Shown here: in pieces, positions 43,516 through 52,036 of the stretch | Numbering within the stretch: position 1 is the first letter of the stretch | Layout of the letters: each line of letters opens with the position of its first letter | From: Ignavibacteria bacterium | GTDB taxonomy: Bacteria > Bacteroidota > Ignavibacteria > Tepidaquicellales > Tepidaquicellaceae | Reading direction: 5' to 3' | Assembly: GCA_016716125.1 (NCBI GenBank) | Contig: JADJWZ010000011.1 | Span: 124,001 to 188,000, forward strand | DNA: 64,000 bases | Notes under the pieces: generated by a model | What the model saw: only the letters and a program-made list of their open reading frames with translations | Databases searched by the model: none | What the model was told of the DNA's origin: nothing | Position numbers and translations under genes: made by a program

Positions 43516-44112
43516 ATTATTTCCGCTGTTGTTTGTTTTAACGAATGAAGCTGGCGTGACCAGATATTCAATTCTCAATGTTAAATATTCAATTTTAAAT
43601 GAAAGGTTCAATCTGGTATTGTTCCGGACATCCCCCCTTTTTTTAAAGGAAAATAGAAAGGATGAAAAAATATTTGTCTGCATCAAAAGTGTTTTCATAA
43701 GTCTGCAACAGTAACTTACAGAACCCCCCTCATTTCCACCTTTGAAAAACATGGTGGGAGGCTTATAGCTTTTCAATAAAGACTGAAACAGAAACTGATA
43801 TAATCAGGAAATCAATGAATCATTATATGAAGGTTCAGAAAAATGCCTGATGTTTTAACCGGAAATAAATTTTCACAAACCGCGATTTTTTATATTTGAC
43901 ACATCGAATGATAATACATATTTTTAACCGGAAAATAATTCAGATCGACTCGCCGCGGTTGGTGTTGCTTCATCCACCAACCGCCCGAAAAAAAATTAAA
44001 GGACAGCTTCATCCGGATAAAAAAATCCGGGAGTGATCTGTAATATATTTCAGGAATATTTTATATAATAAAGTGTAATTATATTTTCAAAATAATTAGT
44101 CTAAACTAATTT
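43516..44112. repeat. Intergenic region with a hairpin and one copy of a dispersed direct repeat
   Basis: No gene in 597 bp. Copy 1 of a ~45-bp repeat (AATCAGGAAATCA ... AAGGTTCAGAAAAATG) lies at 43801-43845. A GC-rich hairpin with a 10-bp perfect stem lies at 43955-43984 (GCGGTTGGTG/CACCAACCGC). TTTTTAACCGGAAA occurs twice, near 43852 and 43921. Confidence 0.65.
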
Positions 44113-44518
44113 ATGATAAATTTTTTCAAAATAATCTCAGCGGCGTTTTTATTATCGGCGTTTAGCTTAACTAATTTATACTCTCAGTCCGTCTGGCAGT
44201 GGCAGGAGCTGCAGCCGACGGGGAATTTCATGTGGGCGCTGGATTTTATTGATGAGAATACGGGATATGCAGCCGGGAGATGTCGGGACTGCCGCCTGGA
44301 ACCGCTGACGTAGAATCAGGCAATGTAAAGTTGGAATTATTTGATATAACTGGAAAAGAAATTGCGAATTTGGTTAATGAGTTTCAAGTGAAGGGAGTTA
44401 CAGCGTTTTATTTTCAACAATTGAAAGTAATAATAATCTACAAACCGGGGTATATTTTTACAGACTAAGTATTGATAATAAGAATTTACTAACTAAAAAA
44501 TTAATTTATTTAAAATAA
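44113..44518 (+). pseudogene. Wrecked T9SS protein (YCF48-like start, sorting-domain end)
   Basis: The first 60 codons give a signal peptide (FFKIISAAFLLSAFSLTNLY) and the start of a YCF48/photosystem-stability-like propeller (WQWQELQPTGNFMWALDFID, ENTGYAAG). The frame then stops at 44313. In a second frame comes a sorting-domain piece (VKLELFDITGKEIANLVNEF), and after another shift its end (NNNLQTGVYFYRLSIDNKN to a stop at 44518). A large internal deletion joined the two ends and at least one more indel occurred in the tail. Confidence 0.75.
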
Positions 44519-44527
44519 AAAAACATT

Positions 44528-45400
44528 ATGAAAAAATTTATTTTTTTTTTTGCTTTTACCGTATTTATAAATACTTCAAATGCACAATTAACGAATGATT
44601 ACCCTTTAAAACCTATCTTGATTCCTCAAATAATTTATATGTAACGGGAAATTTGAAATTAGGAAACTATCAAAATTTAAGATATCAAAAATTTAATTTA
44701 CTGGGAAATCCATTGATAGAAGAATTTTATAACAATCCTTTTGGCAATGACAGAGGGATGGATATTTCAGTTGACAGAAATGGAAATGCATTCATAACAG
44801 GATTTATATATAACAATATTACAAACAGTAATGACATAATATGTTTGAAATTTGACCAACAAGGAACATTACTTTGGTATAATATATTGGTGAACCCCGG
44901 TGATGATAAAGGTTTTGGACTGGATTTTGAGATAAGTGCAAACTATAAGGTTGAAGAAATATATTTAACTGGCTATTCAACGAAACAAAACGGTCAAAAA
45001 TGCATTAGCATAATTAAATTAGATGAATATGGTGATTTGGTATGGCAGCGCGACACTTCACTATCAGGGAAACACGATATCGCCACAGACATATTCGTCG
45101 TTGCAGGTTATGTTTATTTTTGGAAATGAAGTAACTGATACAAAACTATTTCAGAACAAACCGAATCCTTTCAATCCTTCAACAGAAATTTCATATAACG
45201 TTTCAGCGGAAGCTTTTATAACAATAAAGATCTATAACCTGCTCGGACAGGAAGCGGCTTCACTTGTTAATGAGTTTAAGCCGACAGGGATGTATAAAGT
45301 TACATTCGACGGATCAGCGCTGTCGAGCGGGATGTATTTTTATAAATTGTTTGTGAACGGCGCAGCGGTTGATACTAAACGAATGCTACTTATGAAGTAA
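44528..45400 (+). pseudogene. Frameshifted SBBP-repeat protein with T9SS sorting domain
   Basis: Starts with a good signal peptide (MKKFIFFFAFTVFINTSNAQ) in frame 1, which stops after 38 codons. From about 44600 a second frame carries propeller repeats (DSSNNLYVTGNLKLGNY, DRNGNAFITGFIYNN, EEIYLTGYSTKQNG) to 45129. A third frame holds the sorting domain (NKPNPFNPSTEISYNVSAEA, ITIKIYNLLGQEAASLVNEF, GMYFYKLFVNG) to 45400. Two frame changes, the first probably with a deletion, make it non-functional as it stands. A terminator follows at 45423. Confidence 0.8.
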
Positions 45401-45422
45401 AGATCAAAAGAAATTTTTATTC

Positions 45423-45458
45423 AAAAAATCCGGCCGGCGAAAGTTGTCCGGATTTTTT
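45423..45458 (+). terminator. Rho-independent terminator
   Basis: AAAAAATCCGG (45423-45433) with CCGGATTTTTT (45448-45458), 14-nt loop; T-rich on the plus strand. It ends the T9SS pseudogene. Confidence 0.85.
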
Positions 45459-45485
45459 ATTTTGGGTTTCACAAAAAATATTATC

Positions 45486-45693
45486 GTAGCCACAGGCTTT
45501 AGCCTGCGGGAAATTAAAAAAGACATATTAATTAAAATTGTAAATAGAGATTTATTAAATTTTTTATGATCCTAGATAAATAAATGTTAAATTAACGACA
45601 GGATTTGAGTTTGCACCGGAGAGATCAAAAACATTATAACATTCCGGAAAATAATTTATAAAATATTTTCCGCAACCTAAAGGTTGCGGCTAC
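45486..45693. repeat. REP-like palindromic elements in inverted pair
   Basis: GTAGCCACAGGCTTTAGCCTG-type element at 45486-45509 and CCGCAACCTAAAGGTTGCGGC-type element at 45670-45693. Each is itself palindromic (CAGGCTTTAGCCTG; CAACCTAAAGGTTG), and the outer ends (GTAGCC ... GGCTAC) are in inverted orientation. This is the layout of REPIN-like pairs mobilised by RAYT transposases. No RAYT gene is in the window. Confidence 0.75.
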
Positions 45694-45797
45694 GACCACA
45701 TATACCGGAGTCTTAAATGGTTGAAGAAGTTCAGAAAAGCACAGATGAATTGATCCATCATTAATGGATTTGTATAATTACATGAATAAAGCTGTAA

Positions 45798-45843
45798 TAA
45801 TCAGGAAATCAAGTGAATCATTTAATCAAGGTTCAGAAAAATG
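45798..45843 (+). repeat. Dispersed ~46-bp direct repeat, copy 2
   Basis: AATCAGGAAATCAAGTGAAT ... AAGGTTCAGAAAAATGAG. Same family as 43801-43845 and 45972-46019. Flanking text (GATTGGCATGAT) is itself repeated nearby at 45845 and 45889. Confidence 0.75.
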
Positions 45844-45971
45844 AGATTGGCATGATGTCTTGAACCCATGATTAAAGGATTGCAAGATTGGCATGATTTC
45901 ACCCACTGAGTCCTCCCTGTAGATATTTTTTAAATTTAAAGTGCAATTGTGGGATTGACTCACCGGGAACA

Positions 45972-46019
45972 AATCAGGAAATCAAGTGGATCCTATGAAT
46001 CAAGGTTCAGAAAAATGAG
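45972..46019 (+). repeat. Dispersed ~48-bp direct repeat, copy 3
   Basis: AATCAGGAAATCAAGTGGAT ... CAAGGTTCAGAAAAATGAG, same orientation as copies 1 and 2. The rest of the 737-bp gap 45404-46140 holds only these repeats, the REP-like pair, the terminator and the dprA leader. Confidence 0.75.
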
Positions 46020-46140
46020 GATGTCCTGAATTCAAAGTCATTTTCAATTTTTTCCGTATGGATTTATCAAGTATAAATATTTTGTATATTTTTAATATGC
46101 AGAATTAAGTAGATTAACAGCGGATAAAGATGAGGAGGGA

Positions 46141-47265
46141 ATGAGATCATTAAAGTATATTTATTTTCTGACAAAGGTAAAAAAACTCGGGAATAACAGG
46201 ATAAAGAAGATACTTAAAGCCGTTCCGGATGAGGAAGATTTTTTTAACTGCAGCCGGAATGATCTTAAAAGGATTGACGGAATAGATTCTGTCATTTCCG
46301 CTGAGATGCTGAAGGAAACACCGAACAGGCATTATCATGAAAGTGAATTTGAAAAGGAATACGAGTCGGCTTTAAAAAACGGGATAAGAATTGTTTCAGT
46401 AATGGATGAGGAATATCCTGAAAATCTTAAAATGATCTATGACGCTCCGGCTTTACTTTTTATAAAAGGAAAAACAGATTTCACTGACAGATATTCTCTC
46501 AGCATAGTCGGTACGCGTAATCCGACAGAATACGGTAAGTACACATGTGAGAAATTTACGAACCAGCTTTCAGAACTCGGAATTCCGGTTATCAGCGGCT
46601 TTGCAAGAGGTATTGATTCTATAGTTCACAAAGAATGTATTAAGAAAGGGAATCTAACTTATGCTGTTCTCGGAAACGGTGTCGATATAATTTATCCGCC
46701 GGAAAACAGAAAACTTTATAATGAGATAATAAATAACGGAGCATTTATATCTGAATTCTCTACCGGGACAAAGCCGGAGAAAGTAAATTTTCCCAGAAGA
46801 AACAGGATCATAAGCGGAATAAGTCTGGGCAGTATTATAATAGAAAGCGGATTAAAGGGGGGATCGCTGCTGACGGCGGAATTTGCAAACGATCAGAACA
46901 GGGAAGTCTTTGCAGTGCCGGGTTATATTAATTCAAGACAATCCGAAGGAACGAATGAGCTTATAAAAAAAGGACAGGCAAAACTTGTTACAAAAATAGA
47001 AGACATTCTTGTCGAGCTTGAATATAAATTAAAGAATTACCTGAATCCCGGAAAAGAATTTAAAGAAAACAAAATATCAGCTGACCTTTCCGGAAGTGAA
47101 AAAGTATTATATGAAATTATCGGTTCGGAGATGAAAAATATTGATTTGATAAATGAAGAAAGCGGATGTCCTGTTTCGGATTGCCTGGTGAGTTTACTGA
47201 ACCTGGAATTCAAAGGATTGATAAGGCAGCTTCCGGGAAAAAATTTTATAAGAATACAACAGTAA
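46141..47265 (+). CDS. dprA: DNA processing protein DprA
   Basis: A 374-aa DprA/Smf protein that loads RecA on incoming single-stranded DNA during transformation. An N-terminal HhH/SAM-like region (residues 8-60) is followed by the Rossmann-type core with SIVGTRNPTEYG, ISGFARGIDSIVHKECI, AVLGNGVDIIYPPENRKLY, and the FPRRNRIISG and GSLLTAEFAND segments, then a C-terminal winged-helix domain (DLINEESGCPVSDCLVSLL). The ATG has a strong GAGGAGGGA ribosome binding site. It is followed by the DUF3109, rpoN and hslVU genes. Confidence 0.95.
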   Translation: MRSLKYIYFLTKVKKLGNNRIKKILKAVPDEEDFFNCSRNDLKRIDGIDSVISAEMLKETPNRHYHESEFEKEYESALKNGIRIVSVMDEEYPENLKMIYDAPALLFIKGKTDFTDRYSLSIVGTRNPTEYGKYTCEKFTNQLSELGIPVISGFARGIDSIVHKECIKKGNLTYAVLGNGVDIIYPPENRKLYNEIINNGAFISEFSTGTKPEKVNFPRRNRIISGISLGSIIIESGLKGGSLLTAEFANDQNREVFAVPGYINSRQSEGTNELIKKGQAKLVTKIEDILVELEYKLKNYLNPGKEFKENKISADLSGSEKVLYEIIGSEMKNIDLINEESGCPVSDCLVSLLNLEFKGLIRQLPGKNFIRIQQ

Positions 47266-47271
47266 TAGTTA

Positions 47272-47818
47272 TTGGAAAAGTTTATAATTGACGACAGAAT
47301 ATTCACAACAGATTTTGCATGTAACATATCCAAATGCAAAGGCGCATGCTGCACTCTTAAGGGAGGGCGGCGCGCCGCTGCTTGAAGAAGAAGTAAAGAC
47401 AATTAAGTCAGCGCTTAAATCCGTTATGAAATATCTTTGTGAAGATAAAAGAAACATAATAAGCGCAATTGGTTTTACTGACGGCGCGGGAAAAGACCTT
47501 GAACTCAAAAGTCTGAATGATGAGGACTGTGTGTTTGCTTTCAGGGAAGAGGGGATTGCGAAGTGTTCATTCGAAAGAGCTTTTTATAATAAGGAGATCA
47601 GCTTTCAAAAACCGATCTCGTGTCATTTATTTCCAATCAGGATCAGCGGAAAGAAAAGAAATATAATAAGGTATGAAGAGATCTATGAATGCCGTGACGC
47701 TCTGGATGAAGGAAAGGAAAAAAAAATTAAAATGGCTGACTTTCTTAAAAGCGCTCTGACCCGTGAATACGGTAAAGAATTTTACAAAGGACTAAAAGAA
47801 AAATTCGGCGGAAAATAA
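47272..47818 (+). pseudogene. DUF3109 family protein with a +1 frameshift
   Basis: From TTG 47272 the frame reads LEKFIIDDRIFTTDFACNIS, KCKGACCTLKG and then stops early at GGRRAAA. Shifting one base near 47362, in a GGGAGGG stretch, restores GAPLLEEEVKTIKSALKSVM and the rest of the family to the stop at 47818. The CKGACC and downstream cysteines (CVF, AKCSF, ISCHLFP, YECRDA) belong to a conserved metal- or Fe-S-binding set. The 3' part is open from 47288 (176 aa). Its stop overlaps the rpoN start by one base. Confidence 0.78.
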
Positions 47819-49308
47819 TGCTAAGACAAAATATATCTCAAAAACAATCGCAGAAAATATTACCAAAGATAGTTCTGAATCAGAACATCCTTGCTATACC
47901 TACGCTTGCGCTGGATAATCTGATAAAGAGAGAACTGGAAATGAATCCGATGCTGGAAGAAGGCGTTGAAACAGATACTGATATAGAAACAGCGCAGGAC
48001 AAGCTGAACGAAGAAAACACAGAATCTGAAAACCTGCCTGAAGAAATCCCTGAACCGGAAACAAAAACAGAAGATGAATACAACTGGGATGAATATTTTG
48101 AAAATGAATCCGAAAGTCAGACTAATTATAAATCGGGAAGTGACACTGAATATGATACGAATAATATAAAAGAAGATGAGCAGTCTATGTATGATAACCT
48201 TATTGTGCAGCTGCATATGTGTGATATACCGCAGAAGGAAATATTTACAGGCGAGGAGATAATATGGTCATTGGATAATGACGGCTATTTCCGGGAGGAG
48301 ATCGAGACTGTGCTTGAGGATATTAATTCCAAAAAAGCAGGGACGGAATTTGAGGCGGAAGAATTTTGTGAGGAAGATTTAACAAAGGTTCTTGAGTATA
48401 TTCAGAATAAACTTGATCCTCCGGGTATCGCAGCGAGGAATCTGACTGAATGCCTGCTGCTCCAGGTAAAGAGATCATCCATTAATAAAAGAATCAAGGA
48501 GCTTACGGTCAAGACACTTGAAAATTATTTTGAGGATCTGAAACATAAGAGATTTGAAAAACTTGCTTCTGAGCTGGGGATAGAACTGGATGAAGTGAAA
48601 GAGATATTTGATATTATTCATAAGCTGAGTCCAAAACCTTATTCTCAGGATAATGATGATAATAACGGCTACATTGTTCCGGACTTAATTGTAAAAAAGA
48701 TAAACGGGAAGTATGAAGTGTATATGAATGAGAAATATATTCCTAAGCTAAGTATAAACAAGACTTACAGCGAAATGTATAAGAACCAGAAAAAGACGCT
48801 TGATAAGAATACAAAAGAATACCTTCTTAATAATTTTAATAAAGCAAAGTGGTTTATAGATGCAATTAATTCCAGAAGGGAGACGATGATCAAGATCACT
48901 GAAGCGATTATAAAAAGGCAGACGGAATTTTTTGATAATAACGGAGAGAACATTAAGCCGGTGTTTGAAAAAGATATTGCTGATGATATCAGTATGGATA
49001 CATCTACAATAAGCCGCGCAGTAAAGGGAAAATATTTACAGACTGATTTCGGAATTTACGAACTCAGGTCATTTTTTTCCAATTCAATTTCGACAAATGA
49101 CGGAAGCGAAGTATCGACTATCGAAGTAAGAAATAAGATCAGGGATATCATTGAGAATGAAAACAAAGAAAACCCTCTTACTGATCTGGAAATATCGGCA
49201 GAGCTTTCTAAGTCAGGAATTAATATTGCGAGAAGGACGGTTGCAAAATACCGTGAATCAATTGATATTCCAATTTCAAAACAAAGAAGAGAAATATTAA
49301 ATAAATAA
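47818..49308 (+). CDS. rpoN: RNA polymerase sigma-54 factor
   Basis: A 496-aa sigma-54. Region I is glutamine/leucine-rich (LRQNISQKQSQKILPKIVLN), region II is acidic (residues 45-130), and region III has the core-binding and DNA-binding parts with FEKDIADDISMDTSTISRAV. The RpoN box is ARRTVAKYRESIDIP near the C terminus. It is translationally coupled to the DUF3109 gene. Sigma-54 needs GAFTGA-bearing activators; the only NtrC-like protein here lacks that loop. Confidence 0.95.
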   Translation: MLRQNISQKQSQKILPKIVLNQNILAIPTLALDNLIKRELEMNPMLEEGVETDTDIETAQDKLNEENTESENLPEEIPEPETKTEDEYNWDEYFENESESQTNYKSGSDTEYDTNNIKEDEQSMYDNLIVQLHMCDIPQKEIFTGEEIIWSLDNDGYFREEIETVLEDINSKKAGTEFEAEEFCEEDLTKVLEYIQNKLDPPGIAARNLTECLLLQVKRSSINKRIKELTVKTLENYFEDLKHKRFEKLASELGIELDEVKEIFDIIHKLSPKPYSQDNDDNNGYIVPDLIVKKINGKYEVYMNEKYIPKLSINKTYSEMYKNQKKTLDKNTKEYLLNNFNKAKWFIDAINSRRETMIKITEAIIKRQTEFFDNNGENIKPVFEKDIADDISMDTSTISRAVKGKYLQTDFGIYELRSFFSNSISTNDGSEVSTIEVRNKIRDIIENENKENPLTDLEISAELSKSGINIARRTVAKYRESIDIPISKQRREILNK

Positions 49309-49314
49309 AATAAA

Positions 49315-49857
49315 TTGAACAATAAAAACAGGATAAGGTCAACTACAGTAATCGGACTTATTAAGGACGGAAAAGCTGTGATCGGCAGTGACGGTCAGGT
49401 AACAATGGGAAATACGGTGATGAAGCATAAAACCAAAAAGGTAAGGACATTATACAACGGTAAAGTGCTTGCCGGGTTTGCGGGTTCTACATCAGATGCA
49501 TTTACTTTATTTGAGAGATTTGAGAGTAAGCTGGAACAGTATAAAGGTAATCTGTCAAGAGCGGCAGTGGAGCTTGTTAAGGAGTGGAGAACAGATAAAT
49601 ATCTCAGAAAACTTGAAGCGCTCCTTGCTGTGATAGATAATGAAAGAGCTCTGATAATTTCGGGAACGGGAGATATAATAGAACCGGACGACGGAATAGT
49701 TGCGATCGGATCAGGCGGTCAGTATGCGCTGGTAGCTGCGCGGATGCTATTGAAGTATTCAAAACTTTCTGCAAAGGAGATTGTAACCGAATCACTTACT
49801 CAGGCGGCTGATATCTGTATTTATACAAATAGTAATATTTCTATTGAAGAATTATAA
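49315..49857 (+). CDS. hslV: ATP-dependent protease subunit HslV
   Basis: A 180-aa proteasome-like peptidase. The start is TTG at 49315; the first nine residues would be removed to expose the catalytic threonine in TTVIGLIKDGKAVIGSDGQV. GFAGSTSDAFTLFERFE and AIGSGGQYALVAARMLL are family marks. It pairs with HslU, 30 bp downstream, to degrade misfolded and regulatory proteins. It is 6 bp after rpoN. Confidence 0.95.
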   Translation: MNNKNRIRSTTVIGLIKDGKAVIGSDGQVTMGNTVMKHKTKKVRTLYNGKVLAGFAGSTSDAFTLFERFESKLEQYKGNLSRAAVELVKEWRTDKYLRKLEALLAVIDNERALIISGTGDIIEPDDGIVAIGSGGQYALVAARMLLKYSKLSAKEIVTESLTQAADICIYTNSNISIEEL

Positions 49858-49887
49858 TTATATTTAAAAAGAAAATAAAAAGATAAA

Positions 49888-51315
49888 TTGATAATAAAAG
49901 ATAAAACGAAAAAGAGCAAAACGAAAAAGACGAATACCGAATTAAAACAGCTTACACCTTCAGATATTGTAGAAGAGCTTGATAAGTATATTATAGGTCA
50001 GCAGAATGCAAAGAAGTCTGTTGCTATTGCATTAAGAAACAGATGGAGAAGGCAGAACGTTGCGGATAAAATGAAAGACGAGATAATGCCGAATAATATT
50101 ATTATGATAGGACCAACGGGAGTAGGTAAGACAGAGATCGCAAGAAGAATTTCCAAATTAGCAAATGCGCCTTTTATAAAAGTAGAAGCATCCAAATTTA
50201 CTGAAGTCGGATATGTCGGACGCGATGTGGAATCAATGATCAGAGAGCTGTCTGATCTGTCGGTAAATATTGTTAAGACTAAAAAAATGGAGGAAGTGGA
50301 ATTAAAAGCGATCGAGAATACTGAAGAAAGAATTCTCGATATATTACTGCCTCCTTTAAAAAAATCTGCAAACGGAGCGGTGAATGAAAATCAAACTGCA
50401 GAGGAAAAAAATAATGCTCAGGAGCTTAATACAAGAACAAGGGAAAAACTCCGCGAACAGCTTCGTAAAGGCGAACTTGACGGAAGAACAATAGAACTGG
50501 ATCTTTCAAGTGATAACTTCCCAATGCTTCAGGTACTCGGACCAATTGGTCTTGAGGAAATGGGAATAAATCTTAATGACCTCTTCGGGAATATGATGCC
50601 GAAGAAATCCAAGAAAAGAAAGCTTACTATTGCCGAAGCGAGGAAAGTCCTTTCTCAGGAAGAGTCCGGAAAGCTGATTGATATGGATGCAGTAATTAAA
50701 GAAGCGGTAGATAAAGTTCAGAATTCCGGAATTGTATTCATAGATGAGATTGATAAAGTAGCGGGCGGTAATTCCAAATCACAAAGTCCGGATGTCTCAA
50801 GGGAAGGAGTTCAGAGAGATCTTCTGCCAATTGTGGAAGGTTCTACAGTTATCACTAAGTACGGGCCTGTGCTTACAGATCATATTCTGTTTATTGCGTC
50901 CGGGGCTTTTCATACTTCGAAGCCAAGTGATCTGATACCTGAACTACAGGGAAGATTTCCGATAAGAGTGGAACTTAACAGTCTTGGTGAAGAAGACTTT
51001 TACAAAATACTTACTCAACCGGAAAATGCGCTGATAAAACAATATCAGGCGATGTTTGCATCGGAAGGAGTTGAGCTATTATTTGATGATGATGCGATCC
51101 GAGAGATAGCAAAGACAGCAGCGGATGTGAATGAACAGGTTGAAAACATAGGCGCAAGAAGACTTCACACTATTCTTACAACTGTACTTGAAGAACTGTT
51201 GTTTGAAATCCCGGATAAATTTAAAAATAAAAAAGTCGGGATCTCAAAGGAATATGTAAACAAGAAACTTGATTCAATAGTAAGGGACAGGGATCTAAGC
51301 AGGTATATTTTATAA
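49888..51315 (+). CDS. hslU: ATP-dependent protease ATPase subunit HslU
   Basis: A 475-aa AAA+ unfoldase partner of HslV. The N terminus is TTG-initiated and lysine-rich, followed by LTPSDIVEELDKYIIGQQNA, Walker A GPTGVGKTEIARR, the pore motif GYVGRD, an I-domain (residues 115-230), Walker B GIVFIDEIDKV, sensor segments, and the C-terminal tail LDSIVRDRDLSRYIL that docks into HslV. Length is normal for this phylum. Confidence 0.96.
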   Translation: MIIKDKTKKSKTKKTNTELKQLTPSDIVEELDKYIIGQQNAKKSVAIALRNRWRRQNVADKMKDEIMPNNIIMIGPTGVGKTEIARRISKLANAPFIKVEASKFTEVGYVGRDVESMIRELSDLSVNIVKTKKMEEVELKAIENTEERILDILLPPLKKSANGAVNENQTAEEKNNAQELNTRTREKLREQLRKGELDGRTIELDLSSDNFPMLQVLGPIGLEEMGINLNDLFGNMMPKKSKKRKLTIAEARKVLSQEESGKLIDMDAVIKEAVDKVQNSGIVFIDEIDKVAGGNSKSQSPDVSREGVQRDLLPIVEGSTVITKYGPVLTDHILFIASGAFHTSKPSDLIPELQGRFPIRVELNSLGEEDFYKILTQPENALIKQYQAMFASEGVELLFDDDAIREIAKTAADVNEQVENIGARRLHTILTTVLEELLFEIPDKFKNKKVGISKEYVNKKLDSIVRDRDLSRYIL

Positions 51316-51325
51316 TAAAATCTAA

Positions 51326-52036
51326 ATGAAAAAATTATTAATTGCTGTATTCGTTTTATTGATGACAGGAAATGCTTTTTCACAAATAAAGAGCAGATCC
51401 AATGATCTGAATTTTTATGCAGGTGTTGGGTATAAATTAGTTTATCTGACAGATAATACTGCAAGAAGCGCATATCCTTTTTTTCAGCTTTCACAGGGAG
51501 ATTTTCTTAAGGAGATCACGGGACAATTTGGAGCAGTATTGAATGAAGTAGCCGGAGTGGAGTTTGCGCCGTCTTATTTATTTACGGCTGCTTATTCCAG
51601 CAACGGATTTTATTACACGAGTCCAACGGTAGGAAGGCGTTTTTATGTGCCTTCGGATTCCAGACTATTTGCGTTACCGTTGAATTTAAGAGTAAAGTAT
51701 TTTCCGGCGGGAAAAGATTATGCATCCTTTCTCAATAAGGCCTATATCAGCGGCGGAATCGGAATGATGTATATATCGGAAGAAATAGTCAGTCAGGTCT
51801 ATACTGACGATGTTAATTTCAATTATCTCGGCACCGTCAGAGCTGAAAATGATTTCTGGAATTTTAATTATGAAATTGGAGTAGGACTTGCAAGCTACTC
51901 GAAAATAGGCTACGGCTTTGAGTTAAGTTACAGATTCGTACCGCTGAGTAATGATGTACTCAAGCCGCTGATAACATCACTATCACCGAATTTCAACAGC
52001 GTAAACCTTACTGCAAATATAATTTTCAGCTTCTGA
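51326..52036 (+). CDS. Outer membrane beta-barrel protein
   Basis: A 236-aa protein with a signal peptide (MKKLLIAVFVLLMTGNAFSQ) and alternating strands rich in Tyr/Phe (DLNFYAGVGYKLVYLTDN, AYISGGIGMMYISEE, FNYEIGVGLASYSKIGYGFE, NLTANIIFSF at the C terminus). It looks like an outer membrane barrel of eight or more strands; function unknown. The stop overlaps the end of the convergent acyl-CoA dehydrogenase gene by 11 bp. Confidence 0.78.
   Translation: MKKLLIAVFVLLMTGNAFSQIKSRSNDLNFYAGVGYKLVYLTDNTARSAYPFFQLSQGDFLKEITGQFGAVLNEVAGVEFAPSYLFTAAYSSNGFYYTSPTVGRRFYVPSDSRLFALPLNLRVKYFPAGKDYASFLNKAYISGGIGMMYISEEIVSQVYTDDVNFNYLGTVRAENDFWNFNYEIGVGLASYSKIGYGFELSYRFVPLSNDVLKPLITSLSPNFNSVNLTANIIFSF

Noticed and set aside
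43955..43984. GC-rich hairpin considered as a terminator
   Set aside because: No gene ends just upstream on either strand, and the plus-strand copy is followed by A rather than T residues.
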